Assembly (NCBI GenBank): GCA_016218345.1
Contig: JACREH010000014.1
Location: forward strand, 1-32,519
Direction: 5' to 3'
From: Gammaproteobacteria bacterium
GTDB taxonomy: Bacteria; Pseudomonadota; Gammaproteobacteria; Acidiferrobacterales; UBA6901
DNA length: 32,519 nucleotides
How positions within the stretch are numbered: the stretch's first letter is position 1; the number at the start of each line of letters is the position of its first letter. The notes beneath the pieces were generated by a model that was not told where the DNA came from, searched no databases, and was given only the letters and a program-made list of their open reading frames with translations. The position numbers were made by a program, and so were the translations under genes. This document shows positions 18,297 through 27,229 of this stretch, piece by piece.

Positions 18297-18998
18297 TCAC
18301 GCCATGCTCGCCGACAACTCGTAGTCCGCCAGCAACTCCTCGAACATTTCCGGGTGTTGTTCCTTCAGTTCGATGGCGTGATCGAGGAAACTGCGCACGC
18401 CGTCGCCCAGCACCTTGTACAGCTTCTCGCCCAACTCCCGGCGACGTTGGGCCTCGGCGACGAATAGGCCGTCCGGGTGGCGCCGCTTGAACAACTCGAC
18501 GTCCTGAATGAAGTTGAGGACGTAAATCATGCCGTGAAAGATGGTCTCGAAATCGTGGGTAATCGCCCATTCCATGAAGTCACGGAAGACATCCCGGGCC
18601 TTGAGGTATTCCATGACTACCGCCTCCACCTTTTCATCCGAGCCATACTCGACATGCTCGGCGCGCCGACGCATGTCCCGCAACTCGGCCAGGCCGGCCC
18701 GGCGGATTTCCGGGATGGCCAGCACGGGCTGCTTGAGCGCCTGGAGATCGGCGATGAACAGCCCGCACATCACCCCGCGAAAGTGATAGCTCTTGATGTG
18801 CACGAGTTGTCGCCGGCGCTCGGCCTTTTCGCGCCGCTCGAGGAATCTCTCCACCAACAGGGCACCGAGCAGAATCTCGAGCGGGATCGCCGCGAGGTGC
18901 AGGAGAAACTCGACGTGCGTGAGCTGCTGGAGAACCAAAAACAGCGCCGAGGCGGCAATCAGCGCGGCATACAGGCCGAGGTGTTTTATCGTTATCAT
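18297..18998 (-). CDS. Hypothetical membrane protein
   Basis: 233 aa; N-terminal MITIKHLGLYAALIAASALFLVLQQLTHVEFLLHLAAIPLEILLGALLVERFLERREKAERRR (two probable TM helices) then soluble alpha-helical domain. Confidence 0.75.
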   Translation of the reverse strand: MITIKHLGLYAALIAASALFLVLQQLTHVEFLLHLAAIPLEILLGALLVERFLERREKAERRRQLVHIKSYHFRGVMCGLFIADLQALKQPVLAIPEIRRAGLAELRDMRRRAEHVEYGSDEKVEAVVMEYLKARDVFRDFMEWAITHDFETIFHGMIYVLNFIQDVELFKRRHPDGLFVAEAQRRRELGEKLYKVLGDGVRSFLDHAIELKEQHPEMFEELLADYELSASMA

Positions 18999-19220
18999 CG
19001 AACGGCTCCGGGGTAGGCTGGCGCCGCCAAGCTTACCAGCAGACCCGGGCGGCGGCGAACGGCGGCGACTTCACGCGCTCGTTTACAAATTCGCGCGTCG
19101 GTTTTACATTGACCGTTCGGCCCCGGCTCCAGGCACGACGATGGTTATGCGCGACAAGCGGACGATTTTCCCACGGCCACCCCGGCAGCGCGGCAACCGG
19201 TTCGGCCTGCTGCCGATCCC

Positions 19221-20642
19221 ATGACTGCGCGCCGCCGCAGATCTACGCCCGCCGGCAGGCGCGCGCCGCCCGTCCGCCGCGGCGCGCGCCTGGCCGGGTT
19301 TCGGATCGACGCGCTGCTGCACGAGGGCGGCATGGCGCGCATCTACCGGGTTACGCATCCGCGCCATTCGCTGCCGATGGTGATGAAGCTGCCGCGCCTC
19401 GAACCGGAGGCGCCGGTCTCGACCCTGAACGCCTTCGAAAACGAGTGCCGGATACTGCAACGCCTGCATGGACCGCACGTGCCGCGCGTCATCGCCGCCG
19501 ACGACAACGCCGATCGCCCGTATCTGGTCATGGAGTTCATCGAGGGCGACCGGCTCGCGCAGGCCGCGCGGCGCGCGCCGCTCGCGGTCGCGGAGCTGGC
19601 CGCGCTGGCCATGCCGGTGTGCCGGGCGCTGCACGACCTGCACCGCCAGAACGTGATCCACCTCGATCTCAACCCCGGCAACCTGCGCAACCGCGCCGAC
19701 GGCGAAGCGGTGTTGATCGATTTCGGCCTGGCCCATCACGCCGCGCTGCCGGACGTGATGGACGCGGCGTTCGGCGAGGACGAGGGCACGGTCGCCTATA
19801 TCGCGCCCGAGCAGATCCGCCACCTGCGCAGCGAATCGCGCAGCGACATCTATGCGCTCGGCGCGATCCTCTATCAACTGGCGACCGGCCATTACCCGTT
19901 CGGCCGGCCCAACATGATCTCGCTCAAACGCCGCCTGGTGCAGCCGCCGCTGCCGCCGCGCTTTTACAACCCCCAGCTTCCCGCCTGGCTGCAAGAGATC
20001 GTTCTGCATTGCCTGGAAATCCGCCCCGATCATCGCTACCCCACCGCCAAGCGGGTCGCCTACTTGCTCGCCCATCCGGAGGCGGTCGCGCTCACGCGCC
20101 GCGCCCATCGCCTGCGCCCGGACGATCGTTGGACGCGCGCGTGGCTGTGGTTACGCTCGCTCTATCGGGTGTTCGAAACCACCCCGCCGCTGCATCCGCA
20201 CGAACGGCTGGCGTCCAGCCCGCATGTGCTGGTGGCGTTCGACCCGGCGCGCACCAATGCGGCGCTCGACGAGGCCATGCGGCGCGCGGTCGAGCGAATC
20301 GCACGCCACGAAAAACACAGCTACTTCACCTGCCTGGCGGTCGCGACCGGCAAGGAACTCGAGACCAACGCCGACGCGCTGCTCGAGCACCAGATCGCCA
20401 TGCGTCGCTGGGCCAAGCCGCTGCGCCTGCCGCCGGAGCGAATCGTATTTCACGCGCTGGCCGGCGGACCGGCCGACAAAATCGTCGAATACGCCCGGCA
20501 ACATGTCGTCGACCAGATCATCATCGGTGAACGTCGCGGGAGCGGCGCGGCGCGCCGGTTTCTCGGCGGCCTGTGCTCGAAAGTCACCGCCCAGGCACCG
20601 TGCACCGTCACGGTCATGCGGCCGCGCCATGCCGGCGCTTGA
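19221..20642 (+). CDS. Ser/Thr protein kinase with C-terminal universal stress protein (UspA) domain
   Basis: Kinase: LLHEGGMARIYRVTHP, VMKLPR, NVIHLDLNPGNLRN, VLIDFGLAHH, VAYIAPEQIRHL, SDIYALGAILYQLATGHYPF. Usp: VLVAFDPARTN ... VVDQIIIGERRGSGAARRFLGGLCSKVTAQAPCTVTVMR. Confidence 0.88.
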   Translation: MTARRRRSTPAGRRAPPVRRGARLAGFRIDALLHEGGMARIYRVTHPRHSLPMVMKLPRLEPEAPVSTLNAFENECRILQRLHGPHVPRVIAADDNADRPYLVMEFIEGDRLAQAARRAPLAVAELAALAMPVCRALHDLHRQNVIHLDLNPGNLRNRADGEAVLIDFGLAHHAALPDVMDAAFGEDEGTVAYIAPEQIRHLRSESRSDIYALGAILYQLATGHYPFGRPNMISLKRRLVQPPLPPRFYNPQLPAWLQEIVLHCLEIRPDHRYPTAKRVAYLLAHPEAVALTRRAHRLRPDDRWTRAWLWLRSLYRVFETTPPLHPHERLASSPHVLVAFDPARTNAALDEAMRRAVERIARHEKHSYFTCLAVATGKELETNADALLEHQIAMRRWAKPLRLPPERIVFHALAGGPADKIVEYARQHVVDQIIIGERRGSGAARRFLGGLCSKVTAQAPCTVTVMRPRHAGA

Positions 20643-20672
20643 TCGCTCGTCCACCAACCAGGAGGATCGTCC

Positions 20673-21242
20673 ATGAAAACCCGGCTGTTGATTATTCTGC
20701 TCGCGCTCTCGACCCTGTCCTTGCCGACACACGCCGTGGACGTGGGCGGCGTGCCGATCGCGCCGACCGCGGAGGTAAGCGCTAACGGACCGGCGCTGAC
20801 GCTGAACGGCTCCGGCGTACGCAAGAAGTTCTTCATGAGCGTCTATGTCGGCGCGCTCTACCTGCCCGCGAAGGCCGTGACTCCCCAGGAGGTGTTCGCC
20901 CAGCCCGGGCCGAAGCGCATGTTGCTGCACTTCGTGTACGACGAACTGAGCGCCCAAAAACTGGTGGACGCCTGGAACGAGGGGTTTGCGGCCAACACCA
21001 GCGACGCCGAACTTGCGGCGTTGCGCACGCGCATCGGTCAATTCAACGCGCTCTTCGTCACCACCCGGAAGGGCGATGTCATCGCGCTCGACTACCTGCC
21101 GGGCGAGGGCACGCGCGTGAGTCACAACGGCCAGGCCAAGGGCACGATCCCGGGCGAGGATTTCAACAAGGCGCTGCTCAAGATCTGGCTGGGTGACAAG
21201 CCCGTGACCGAGGAGCTTAAAAAGGCACTGCTCGGCGGCTGA
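20673..21242 (+). CDS. Periplasmic chalcone isomerase-like domain protein
   Basis: Signal peptide; VDVGGVPIAPTAEVSANGPALTLNGSGVRKKFFMSVYVGALYLP...MLLHFVYDELSAQKLVDAWNEGF. Confidence 0.85.
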   Translation: MKTRLLIILLALSTLSLPTHAVDVGGVPIAPTAEVSANGPALTLNGSGVRKKFFMSVYVGALYLPAKAVTPQEVFAQPGPKRMLLHFVYDELSAQKLVDAWNEGFAANTSDAELAALRTRIGQFNALFVTTRKGDVIALDYLPGEGTRVSHNGQAKGTIPGEDFNKALLKIWLGDKPVTEELKKALLGG

Positions 21243-21250
21243 TTTTTTCT

Positions 21251-21358
21251 CCTTCCCCCTTCAAGGGGGAAGGTTGGGATGGGGGTGAGATGCGTCAGCT
21301 TATGCCTGCCGTTCACGCTTCGACCCCCACCCTTGCCCTCCCCCTTCCAGGGGGAGGG
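21251..21358. repeat. Inverted repeat of CCCCCTT/AAGGGGG-type units
   Basis: CCTTCCCCCTTCAAGGGGGAAGGTTGGGATGGGGGT ... ACCCCCACCCTTGCCCTCCCCCTTCCAGGGGGAGGG; arms inverted and each internally palindromic. Confidence 0.85.
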
Positions 21359-21385
21359 AAATACTTTTTGCGACCGTCGCACAGA

Positions 21386-21413
21386 GCCTGCCCCCGCGAA
21401 GGCGGGGGTCGAA
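21386..21413. repeat. Short hairpin repeat (CCCCCGCGAAGGCGGGGG)
   Basis: GCCTGCCCCCGCGAAGGCGGGGGTCGAA. Confidence 0.75.
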
Positions 21414-21424
21414 CCTCAGTGAGT

Positions 21425-21443
21425 CCCCCGGCTGAGCCGGGGG
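21425..21443. repeat. Short perfect hairpin CCCCCGGCTGAGCCGGGGG
   Basis: 8-bp perfect stem with 3-nt loop, followed by TTTA. Confidence 0.75.
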
Positions 21444-21459
21444 TTTACCTTTGTGAATT

Positions 21460-21522
21460 AACCGCCAAGGACGCCAAGGCGGGAACCCAAGAAAATCGTC
21501 ATTCTTGGCGTTCTTGGCGGTT
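21460..21522. repeat. Intergenic inverted repeat with tandem-unit arms (CCGCCAAG family), copy 1
   Basis: AACCGCCAAGGACGCCAAGG (21460-21479) ... TTCTTGGCGTTCTTGGCGGTT (21502-21522). Confidence 0.9.
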
Positions 21523-21535
21523 CAAGATGGATTTA

Positions 21536-22711
21536 TCAGGCGATCGCGCGGCTGGCACTGCTCGCCGCCACGCCCTGCTTGACCGGCGCGCGCATGTCGG
21601 CGAGCACCGCCTCGAGCGCGCCCAGGCAGTACAGCACGTTCTTCAGGTTGGCGCCGTAACCCATCAGGCCGATGCGCCAGATCTTGCCGGCGAGCGCGCC
21701 GAGGCCGGCGCCGATTTCGAGGTTGTAGTCCTGCAATAGCCGTGCGCGCACTTCGGCCTCGTCCACACCCGCCGGCACGGTAACGGCGTTCAACTGCGGC
21801 AGGCGATGTTTTTCCGCTACGTAGAAGCCGAGGCCCATGGCCTCGATGCCGGCGCGCAACGCGAGGTGATACTTTTGGTGACGCGCCCAGGAATTTTCCA
21901 GGCCCTCCTCCTGCAACATCACCAGCGCCTCGTGCAGGCCGTATAACGGGTTGATCGGTGCGGTGTGATGATAGGCGCGTTTGCCGCTGCCCCAGTAACC
22001 CATCACCAGATTCAAATCCAGAAACCAGCTCTGCACCTTGGACTTGCGATTCCTTATCTTGTCGGCGGCACGCTCATTGATGCTCACCGGCGACAGCCCG
22101 GGCGTGCACGACAGGCACTTCTGCGATCCGGAATACACGGCGTCGATGCCCCATTCGTCGAGCTTGAGCGGCGTGCCGCCGAGCGAGGTCACGGCATCGA
22201 CGATCGTGAGACAACCGTGCTTGCTGGCCAGCGCGGCCAGTGTTTTGGCGTCGGACTGAACGCCGGTCGAGGTCTCGGCGTGCACGAACGCGACGATCTT
22301 GGCGTCGGCATGAGCCTTGAGCGCGCGCTCCAGTTTGTCGGGATCGATCGGCGTGCCCCAGGCGTCCTCGACCATCACCGCCACACCGCCGGTGCGCTCG
22401 ACGTTTTCCTTCATGCGACCGCCGAACACGCCGTTCTGGCAGACGATCACCTTGTCACCCGGTTCGACCAGGTTCACGAAACAAGTCTCCATGCCGGCCG
22501 AACCGGGCGCGGAAACGGCGATGGTGAGCGCGTTCGTGGTTTGAAAGGCGTACTGCAGCATCGCCTTGACCTCGTCCATCATCGCCACGAACGCCGGATC
22601 GAGATGACCGATGGTCGGACGGCTCATGGCCGCGAGCACGCGCGGATGCACGTCCGAAGGGCCTGGCCCCATGAGCGTGCGCAGCGGCGGAACAAACGAT
22701 TGGATCGTCAT
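21536..22711 (-). CDS. Class V aminotransferase, alanine/serine-glyoxylate aminotransferase-like
   Basis: [58 protein letters not shown]...[40 protein letters not shown] (PLP Lys region); start 22711 rather than 22981. Confidence 0.92.
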   Translation of the reverse strand: MTIQSFVPPLRTLMGPGPSDVHPRVLAAMSRPTIGHLDPAFVAMMDEVKAMLQYAFQTTNALTIAVSAPGSAGMETCFVNLVEPGDKVIVCQNGVFGGRMKENVERTGGVAVMVEDAWGTPIDPDKLERALKAHADAKIVAFVHAETSTGVQSDAKTLAALASKHGCLTIVDAVTSLGGTPLKLDEWGIDAVYSGSQKCLSCTPGLSPVSINERAADKIRNRKSKVQSWFLDLNLVMGYWGSGKRAYHHTAPINPLYGLHEALVMLQEEGLENSWARHQKYHLALRAGIEAMGLGFYVAEKHRLPQLNAVTVPAGVDEAEVRARLLQDYNLEIGAGLGALAGKIWRIGLMGYGANLKNVLYCLGALEAVLADMRAPVKQGVAASSASRAIA

Positions 22712-22880
22712 GAAAACCCCTATGTTTAGCGAGCGAATTGGCGACGCGGACGCGACAGTATACGTGCAGAAAAATCCCGCGAGCAACCGCCGCGCCCGGT
22801 GTGCTGCCACCCGCGAATCGTGTATCGTGGCCGCGCCCAAACAATAACCCTTCGAGCAGAGGGAATTAAAAAAATGTTGC

Positions 22881-24092
22881 ATGCAAACCACGCTGGCTGA
22901 TTTCATTCGCACCACCGCCAGCGGCCGCGAGGCCGAGGCGATTCTGCGTAGCTGCGTGCACTGCGGCTTTTGCAACGCCACCTGCCCGACCTACCAGTTG
23001 CTGGGCGACGAGCTCGACGGTCCGCGCGGGCGCATCTATCTCATCAAACAGCTGCTCGAAGGCGCGGCCGTCACCCGCCACACCCTCGCCCACCTCGACC
23101 GCTGCCTGACTTGCCGGAACTGCGAGACTACCTGTCCCTCGGGCGTCCGTTATGGGCGGCTGCTCGACATCGGGCGCGAGCTGATCGAGGCCAAGGTCGA
23201 GCGCCCACCGGCCGACCGGCTGGCGCGCTGGCTGCTGCGAAAGATCATCCCCTATCCCGCGCGCTTCACGCCGCTGCTGCGCCTCGGGCAAGTTCTGCGG
23301 CCGCTGCTGCCCGCCGGCCTCGAGCGTCGCATACCGGCGTATCAACCCGCGGCCGACCGGCCGGCGGCGCGCCAGGCGCGCACGATGTTGCTATTGGAAG
23401 GCTGCGCGCAGCCGGCGATCGCCCCCGCCATCAACAGCGCCGCCGCGCGCGTGCTGGACAAGCTCGGCGTTTCGTTGCTGACCGCGCCCGGTGCCGGTTG
23501 CTGCGGCGCGCTCTGCCACCACACCTCCGGGGTGAACGAGGGACTCGATTTCGCGCGCCGCAACATCGACGCCTGGTGGCCGCATGTCGAGACCGGCGTT
23601 GAGGCGATCGTCGCGACCGCGAGCGGCTGCGGGGTGCACGTCAAGGACTACGGACAACTACTCAAGCACGACCCTGTCTATGCGGACAAGGCCGGGCGAG
23701 TGTCGGATCTCACTAAAGACATCGGCGAGGTGCTGGCGAGAGAGGATTTATCGAGACTCAAGACCAACGTACGGCCAACGCTCAAGGTCGCCTTCCAATC
23801 GCCCTGCACCCTGCAACACGGCCAACGACTGAACGGAGTGGTTGAGGCGATTCTGGCCGACCTCGGTTTCGAGCTGACGACGGTGCCGGAGCCGCATTCC
23901 TGTTGCGGCTCGGCCGGCAGCTATGCGCTGTTGCAGCCGGAACTCTCGCGGCGGTTGCGGGAACGAAAGCTCGCTGCGCTCGCAAGCGGAAGGCCGGATG
24001 TCATCGTGACCGCAAACATCGGCTGCCTGACCCAATTGCAGCAATCGGCGGGAACGCCGGTGCGGCACTGGGTGGAATTGCTCGCCGACTAG
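22881..24092 (+). CDS. glcF: Glycolate oxidase iron-sulfur subunit
   Basis: CVHCGFCNATCPTYQLLGDELDGPRGRIYLIKQLLEG...CLTCRNCETTCPSGVRYG; two CCG-type motifs (GCCGALCHH, SCCGSAGSYALL). Confidence 0.94.
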   Translation: MQTTLADFIRTTASGREAEAILRSCVHCGFCNATCPTYQLLGDELDGPRGRIYLIKQLLEGAAVTRHTLAHLDRCLTCRNCETTCPSGVRYGRLLDIGRELIEAKVERPPADRLARWLLRKIIPYPARFTPLLRLGQVLRPLLPAGLERRIPAYQPAADRPAARQARTMLLLEGCAQPAIAPAINSAAARVLDKLGVSLLTAPGAGCCGALCHHTSGVNEGLDFARRNIDAWWPHVETGVEAIVATASGCGVHVKDYGQLLKHDPVYADKAGRVSDLTKDIGEVLAREDLSRLKTNVRPTLKVAFQSPCTLQHGQRLNGVVEAILADLGFELTTVPEPHSCCGSAGSYALLQPELSRRLRERKLAALASGRPDVIVTANIGCLTQLQQSAGTPVRHWVELLAD

Positions 24093-24102
24093 CGACTCGC
24101 CG

Positions 24103-24510
24103 TCAGGCGCGCCCGGCCTTGAGCAGATCGCGAATCTCCGCGAGCAGCTCCTGCTCGCGGCTGGGCGGCGGCGTGGCCTCGCCCTTCTTGGTCTTCATCA
24201 CCCAGCCGAGAAACTTGACGATGAACAGGAACACCGCCAGCGCCACGACCAGAAAATTCACCACCTCGCCGAGAAACAGCCCGTAGGGAATCTCCTGACC
24301 AATAATGACCAGCTTCCATCCCAGATAGCCCTGCTCGCCGGGCAGGAGCAGGCCGAGCACCGGCATGATCAAGTGCTTGACCAGCGACTCGATGATCTTG
24401 CCGAACGCCGCGCCGATGATCACGCCGACGGCGAGATCGATGACATTGCCTTTCAGGGCGAATTTCTTGAACTCTTCGATCAGGCTGAACGATGTCTCCA
24501 GGGGTTTCAT
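24103..24510 (-). CDS. mscL: Large-conductance mechanosensitive channel
   Basis: FSLIEEFKKFALKGNVIDLAVGVIIGAAFGKIIESLVKHLIMPVLGLLL...FLFIVKFLGWVMKTKK. Confidence 0.95.
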   Translation of the reverse strand: MKPLETSFSLIEEFKKFALKGNVIDLAVGVIIGAAFGKIIESLVKHLIMPVLGLLLPGEQGYLGWKLVIIGQEIPYGLFLGEVVNFLVVALAVFLFIVKFLGWVMKTKKGEATPPPSREQELLAEIRDLLKAGRA

Positions 24511-24564
24511 TCACGATCTCCCGGTTATCAGGTTTGTTGGTCGGGTAATTTTACCGCCAGACCC

Positions 24565-25626
24565 TCAAGAAACCATCGCTCGATTCAGAATAGCGTGCGG
24601 ATCGAATGCTTGTTTCAGGTTGCGGTGCAGCGGAACAAGCTCGGGCGCCAAGGCAGCGGGGCCGGGGCCGGTCCCACGCCCTTCGGCGGCGCCAACCATG
24701 GCGGCATGGCCGCCGACCTGTTCGGCGGCATCGTGGATCTCGGCGGCGGGTGCCTGGGTCTTGATCCAGCGCTGTCCGCCGCCCCAGTCGATCAGCCACT
24801 TGCCGGGTAGCTTCAGCGGCGGCACGGCGGGCGGCACCGAGAGCCGCCAGAGCGGCGCGTCGTCCCGGAAAAATCCGCGGCGGTGCTCGCGCAGTTCGCG
24901 CCAGAATTCCTCGCCTTTCTCCACGACCTCGCCGCCCAATTTGGCATGCGCGGCCTGAACGGCCTGGGCGGCGCCGGACAGGCGGATGGCCAGCGTATCG
25001 CCGGAGTGGCTGGCGGCCGACAGCGGCAGCGGCCGGCCGGCCCAGGTGTTCATGGCGACGATCGCCCGGTCGGCGGGCAGCTCGAACATCAGGGTGATTT
25101 CGCTGGCCGGTTTCGGCAACACCTTGAGCGACACCTCCAGCAGCACCCCGAGCGTGCCAAGCGCGCCGACCATCAGGCGCGAGAGGTCGTAGCCGGCGAC
25201 GTTTTTCATCACCTGCCCGCCGAACGCGAGTATTTCACCGCAGCCGTTGATCATCTTCACGCCCAGCACGTGATCGCGCGCCGCCCCGGCATACGGCCGG
25301 CGCGGCCCGGACAACCCGCAGGCGATAGTGCCGCCGAGTGTCGCGTCCGCGCCGAAATGCGGCGGCTCGAAGGCCAACATCTGGTTGTGTTCGGCGAGGC
25401 GCGCCTCGATCTCGGCCAGCGGCGTGCCGGCGCGCGCGCTAACCACGAGTTCGGTCGGTTCGTAGCTTACGATGCCACGGTGGCCGGTGACATCGAGCGG
25501 TTCGCCGCCAAGGTCGCCGATAAAAAAGCGCTTCGTGCCGTTGCCGTGAATGGCGAGCGGTTTATTGCGTTCCGCCGCCTCGCGGACGGTTTCGGCAAGC
25601 GTTATCGAAATGTCAGTGTTGTTCAT
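24565..25626 (-). CDS. glcE: Glycolate oxidase FAD-binding subunit
   Basis: PLAIHGNGTKRFFIGDLGGEPLDVTGHRGIVSYEPTELVVSARAGTPLAEIEARLAEHNQMLAFEPPHFGADATLGGTIACGLSGPRRPYAGAARDHVLGVKMING. Confidence 0.93.
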   Translation of the reverse strand: MNNTDISITLAETVREAAERNKPLAIHGNGTKRFFIGDLGGEPLDVTGHRGIVSYEPTELVVSARAGTPLAEIEARLAEHNQMLAFEPPHFGADATLGGTIACGLSGPRRPYAGAARDHVLGVKMINGCGEILAFGGQVMKNVAGYDLSRLMVGALGTLGVLLEVSLKVLPKPASEITLMFELPADRAIVAMNTWAGRPLPLSAASHSGDTLAIRLSGAAQAVQAAHAKLGGEVVEKGEEFWRELREHRRGFFRDDAPLWRLSVPPAVPPLKLPGKWLIDWGGGQRWIKTQAPAAEIHDAAEQVGGHAAMVGAAEGRGTGPGPAALAPELVPLHRNLKQAFDPHAILNRAMVS

Positions 25627-25655
25627 TTAACGGTTTTAACCGGGAAAAATGTTTT

Positions 25656-25680
25656 CTCTGCGTCTTTGCGCCTCTGCGTT
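25656..25680. repeat. Solitary half-arm of the CGCAGAG repeat family
   Basis: CTCTGCGTCTTTGCGCCTCTGCGTT in the glcD-glcE gap; no inverted partner seen between 25627 and 25716. Confidence 0.65.
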
Positions 25681-25716
25681 AAAAAATCATACAAACTCTC
25701 CCTTCATGATCTATTT

Positions 25717-27201
25717 TCAGAATCTTTCGATACCCGGAAACGCCAGCTTGCCGCCGTGCACGTGCATGCGCCCGAACTCGGCACAGCGCGCCAGCGTCGG
25801 CACCGCCTTGCCGGGATTGAGCAGGCCGTGCGGGTCAAATGCCCGTTTCACGGCGTGGAACTGGGCCAGCTCGGCGCTCCCGAACTGTGCGCACATCTGG
25901 TCGATCTTCTCGACGCCGACGCCGTGCTCGCCGGTGATGGTGCCGCCGGCCGCGATGCACAACTCCAGGATCTTGCCGCCCAATTCCTCGGTGCGCGTCA
26001 GGTCCCCGGGCTTGTTGGCGTCGTAAAGTATCAACGGGTGCAGGTTGCCGTCACCGGCGTGAAAGACGTTGGCGACCGGCAGGCCGTATTCGCGCGACAG
26101 CGCGCTGATTTGCGCCAACACGCCGGCCAGATGTTTCCGCGGGATGGTGCCGTCCATGCAGTAGTAATCCGGCGCCAGCCGGCCGACCGCCGGAAACGCC
26201 GCCTTGCGCCCGGCCCACATTTTCAAGCGCTCGGCCTCGTCCCGGGCGGTGCGCACCTCGGTGGCGCCGTGTTCGAGCAACAGCTCGCGCACCCGCAAAA
26301 TGCCGTCAGAGACTTCCTCGTTGGTGCCGTCGAGCTCGCACAATAGAATCGCCGCCGCCCCGACCGGGTAACCGGCGTGCACGAAGTCCTCGGCGGCACG
26401 GATCGCCAGCCGGTCCATCATCTCCAGGCCGGCCGGAATAATGCCGGCGGCGATGATCGCGGCCACCGCCCCGCCGGCGTTTTCGAGGTCGTCGAACGCC
26501 GCCAGCATCACCTGGGCGCGTTCCGGCCGGGGGAGAAGTTTGACGGTGATCTCGACGATCACGCCGAGCATGCCTTCCGAACCGGTCAGGAGCGCGAGCA
26601 GATCGTAGCCCGGGGCGTCGAGGGTCTTGCCGCCCAGTCGGATCAACTCGCCGTCGCTGGTGAGAAACTTGAGTCCCAGGACGTTGTGCACCGTAAGCCC
26701 GTATTTCAGACAATGCACGCCGCCGGCGTTTTCGGCGACATTGCCGCCGATCGAGCAGGCGATCTGCGAGCTTGGGTCGGGCGCGTAATACAGACCGTGG
26801 GGGGCGGCCGCCTCGGAGATCGCCAGATTGCGCACGCCGGGCTCGACCGTGGCGGTGCAGTTCAAAACGTCGATTTCCATGATGCGGTTGAGTCTGGCGA
26901 GACTCAACAGCACGCCTTCGCTGTGCGGCAACGCGCCGCCGGAAAGCCCGGTGCCGGCGCCGCGCGCCACCACCGGAACTCGGTGGTGCGCGCAGAGTTT
27001 AAGGGTCTGCGCCACCTGTTCGACGGTTTCGGGCATGACCACCAGCCCGGGCACGCGCCGGTAGGCCGAGAGCCCGTCGCATTCGTACGGGCGCAGCTCC
27101 TCGTCGGCGGTCAGCAGCGCGGCCGCCGGCAAGAACGCGCGCAGCTTCGGGACCAGGAATTCGCGCAGGCCAGCGGGTGTGAAAGAATGAACGACGTTCA
27201 C
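25717..27201 (-). CDS. glcD: Glycolate oxidase FAD-linked subunit
   Basis: PVVARGAGTGLSGGALPHSEGVLLSLARLNRIMEID...GGNVAENAGGVHCLKYGLTVHNVLGLKFL...NVFHAGDGNLHPLILYD...GEHGVGVEKIDQM. Confidence 0.95.
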   Translation of the reverse strand: MNVVHSFTPAGLREFLVPKLRAFLPAAALLTADEELRPYECDGLSAYRRVPGLVVMPETVEQVAQTLKLCAHHRVPVVARGAGTGLSGGALPHSEGVLLSLARLNRIMEIDVLNCTATVEPGVRNLAISEAAAPHGLYYAPDPSSQIACSIGGNVAENAGGVHCLKYGLTVHNVLGLKFLTSDGELIRLGGKTLDAPGYDLLALLTGSEGMLGVIVEITVKLLPRPERAQVMLAAFDDLENAGGAVAAIIAAGIIPAGLEMMDRLAIRAAEDFVHAGYPVGAAAILLCELDGTNEEVSDGILRVRELLLEHGATEVRTARDEAERLKMWAGRKAAFPAVGRLAPDYYCMDGTIPRKHLAGVLAQISALSREYGLPVANVFHAGDGNLHPLILYDANKPGDLTRTEELGGKILELCIAAGGTITGEHGVGVEKIDQMCAQFGSAELAQFHAVKRAFDPHGLLNPGKAVPTLARCAEFGRMHVHGGKLAFPGIERF

Positions 27202-27229
27202 GGCCTAACAGCCCCTAAAAATGAAAGCC

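Noticed and set aside
16513-18324. 603-aa plus-strand ORF in another frame of the dynamin-like gene
   Set aside because: Low-complexity Arg/Pro/Gly-rich translation; the alternative frame has intact GTPase motifs.
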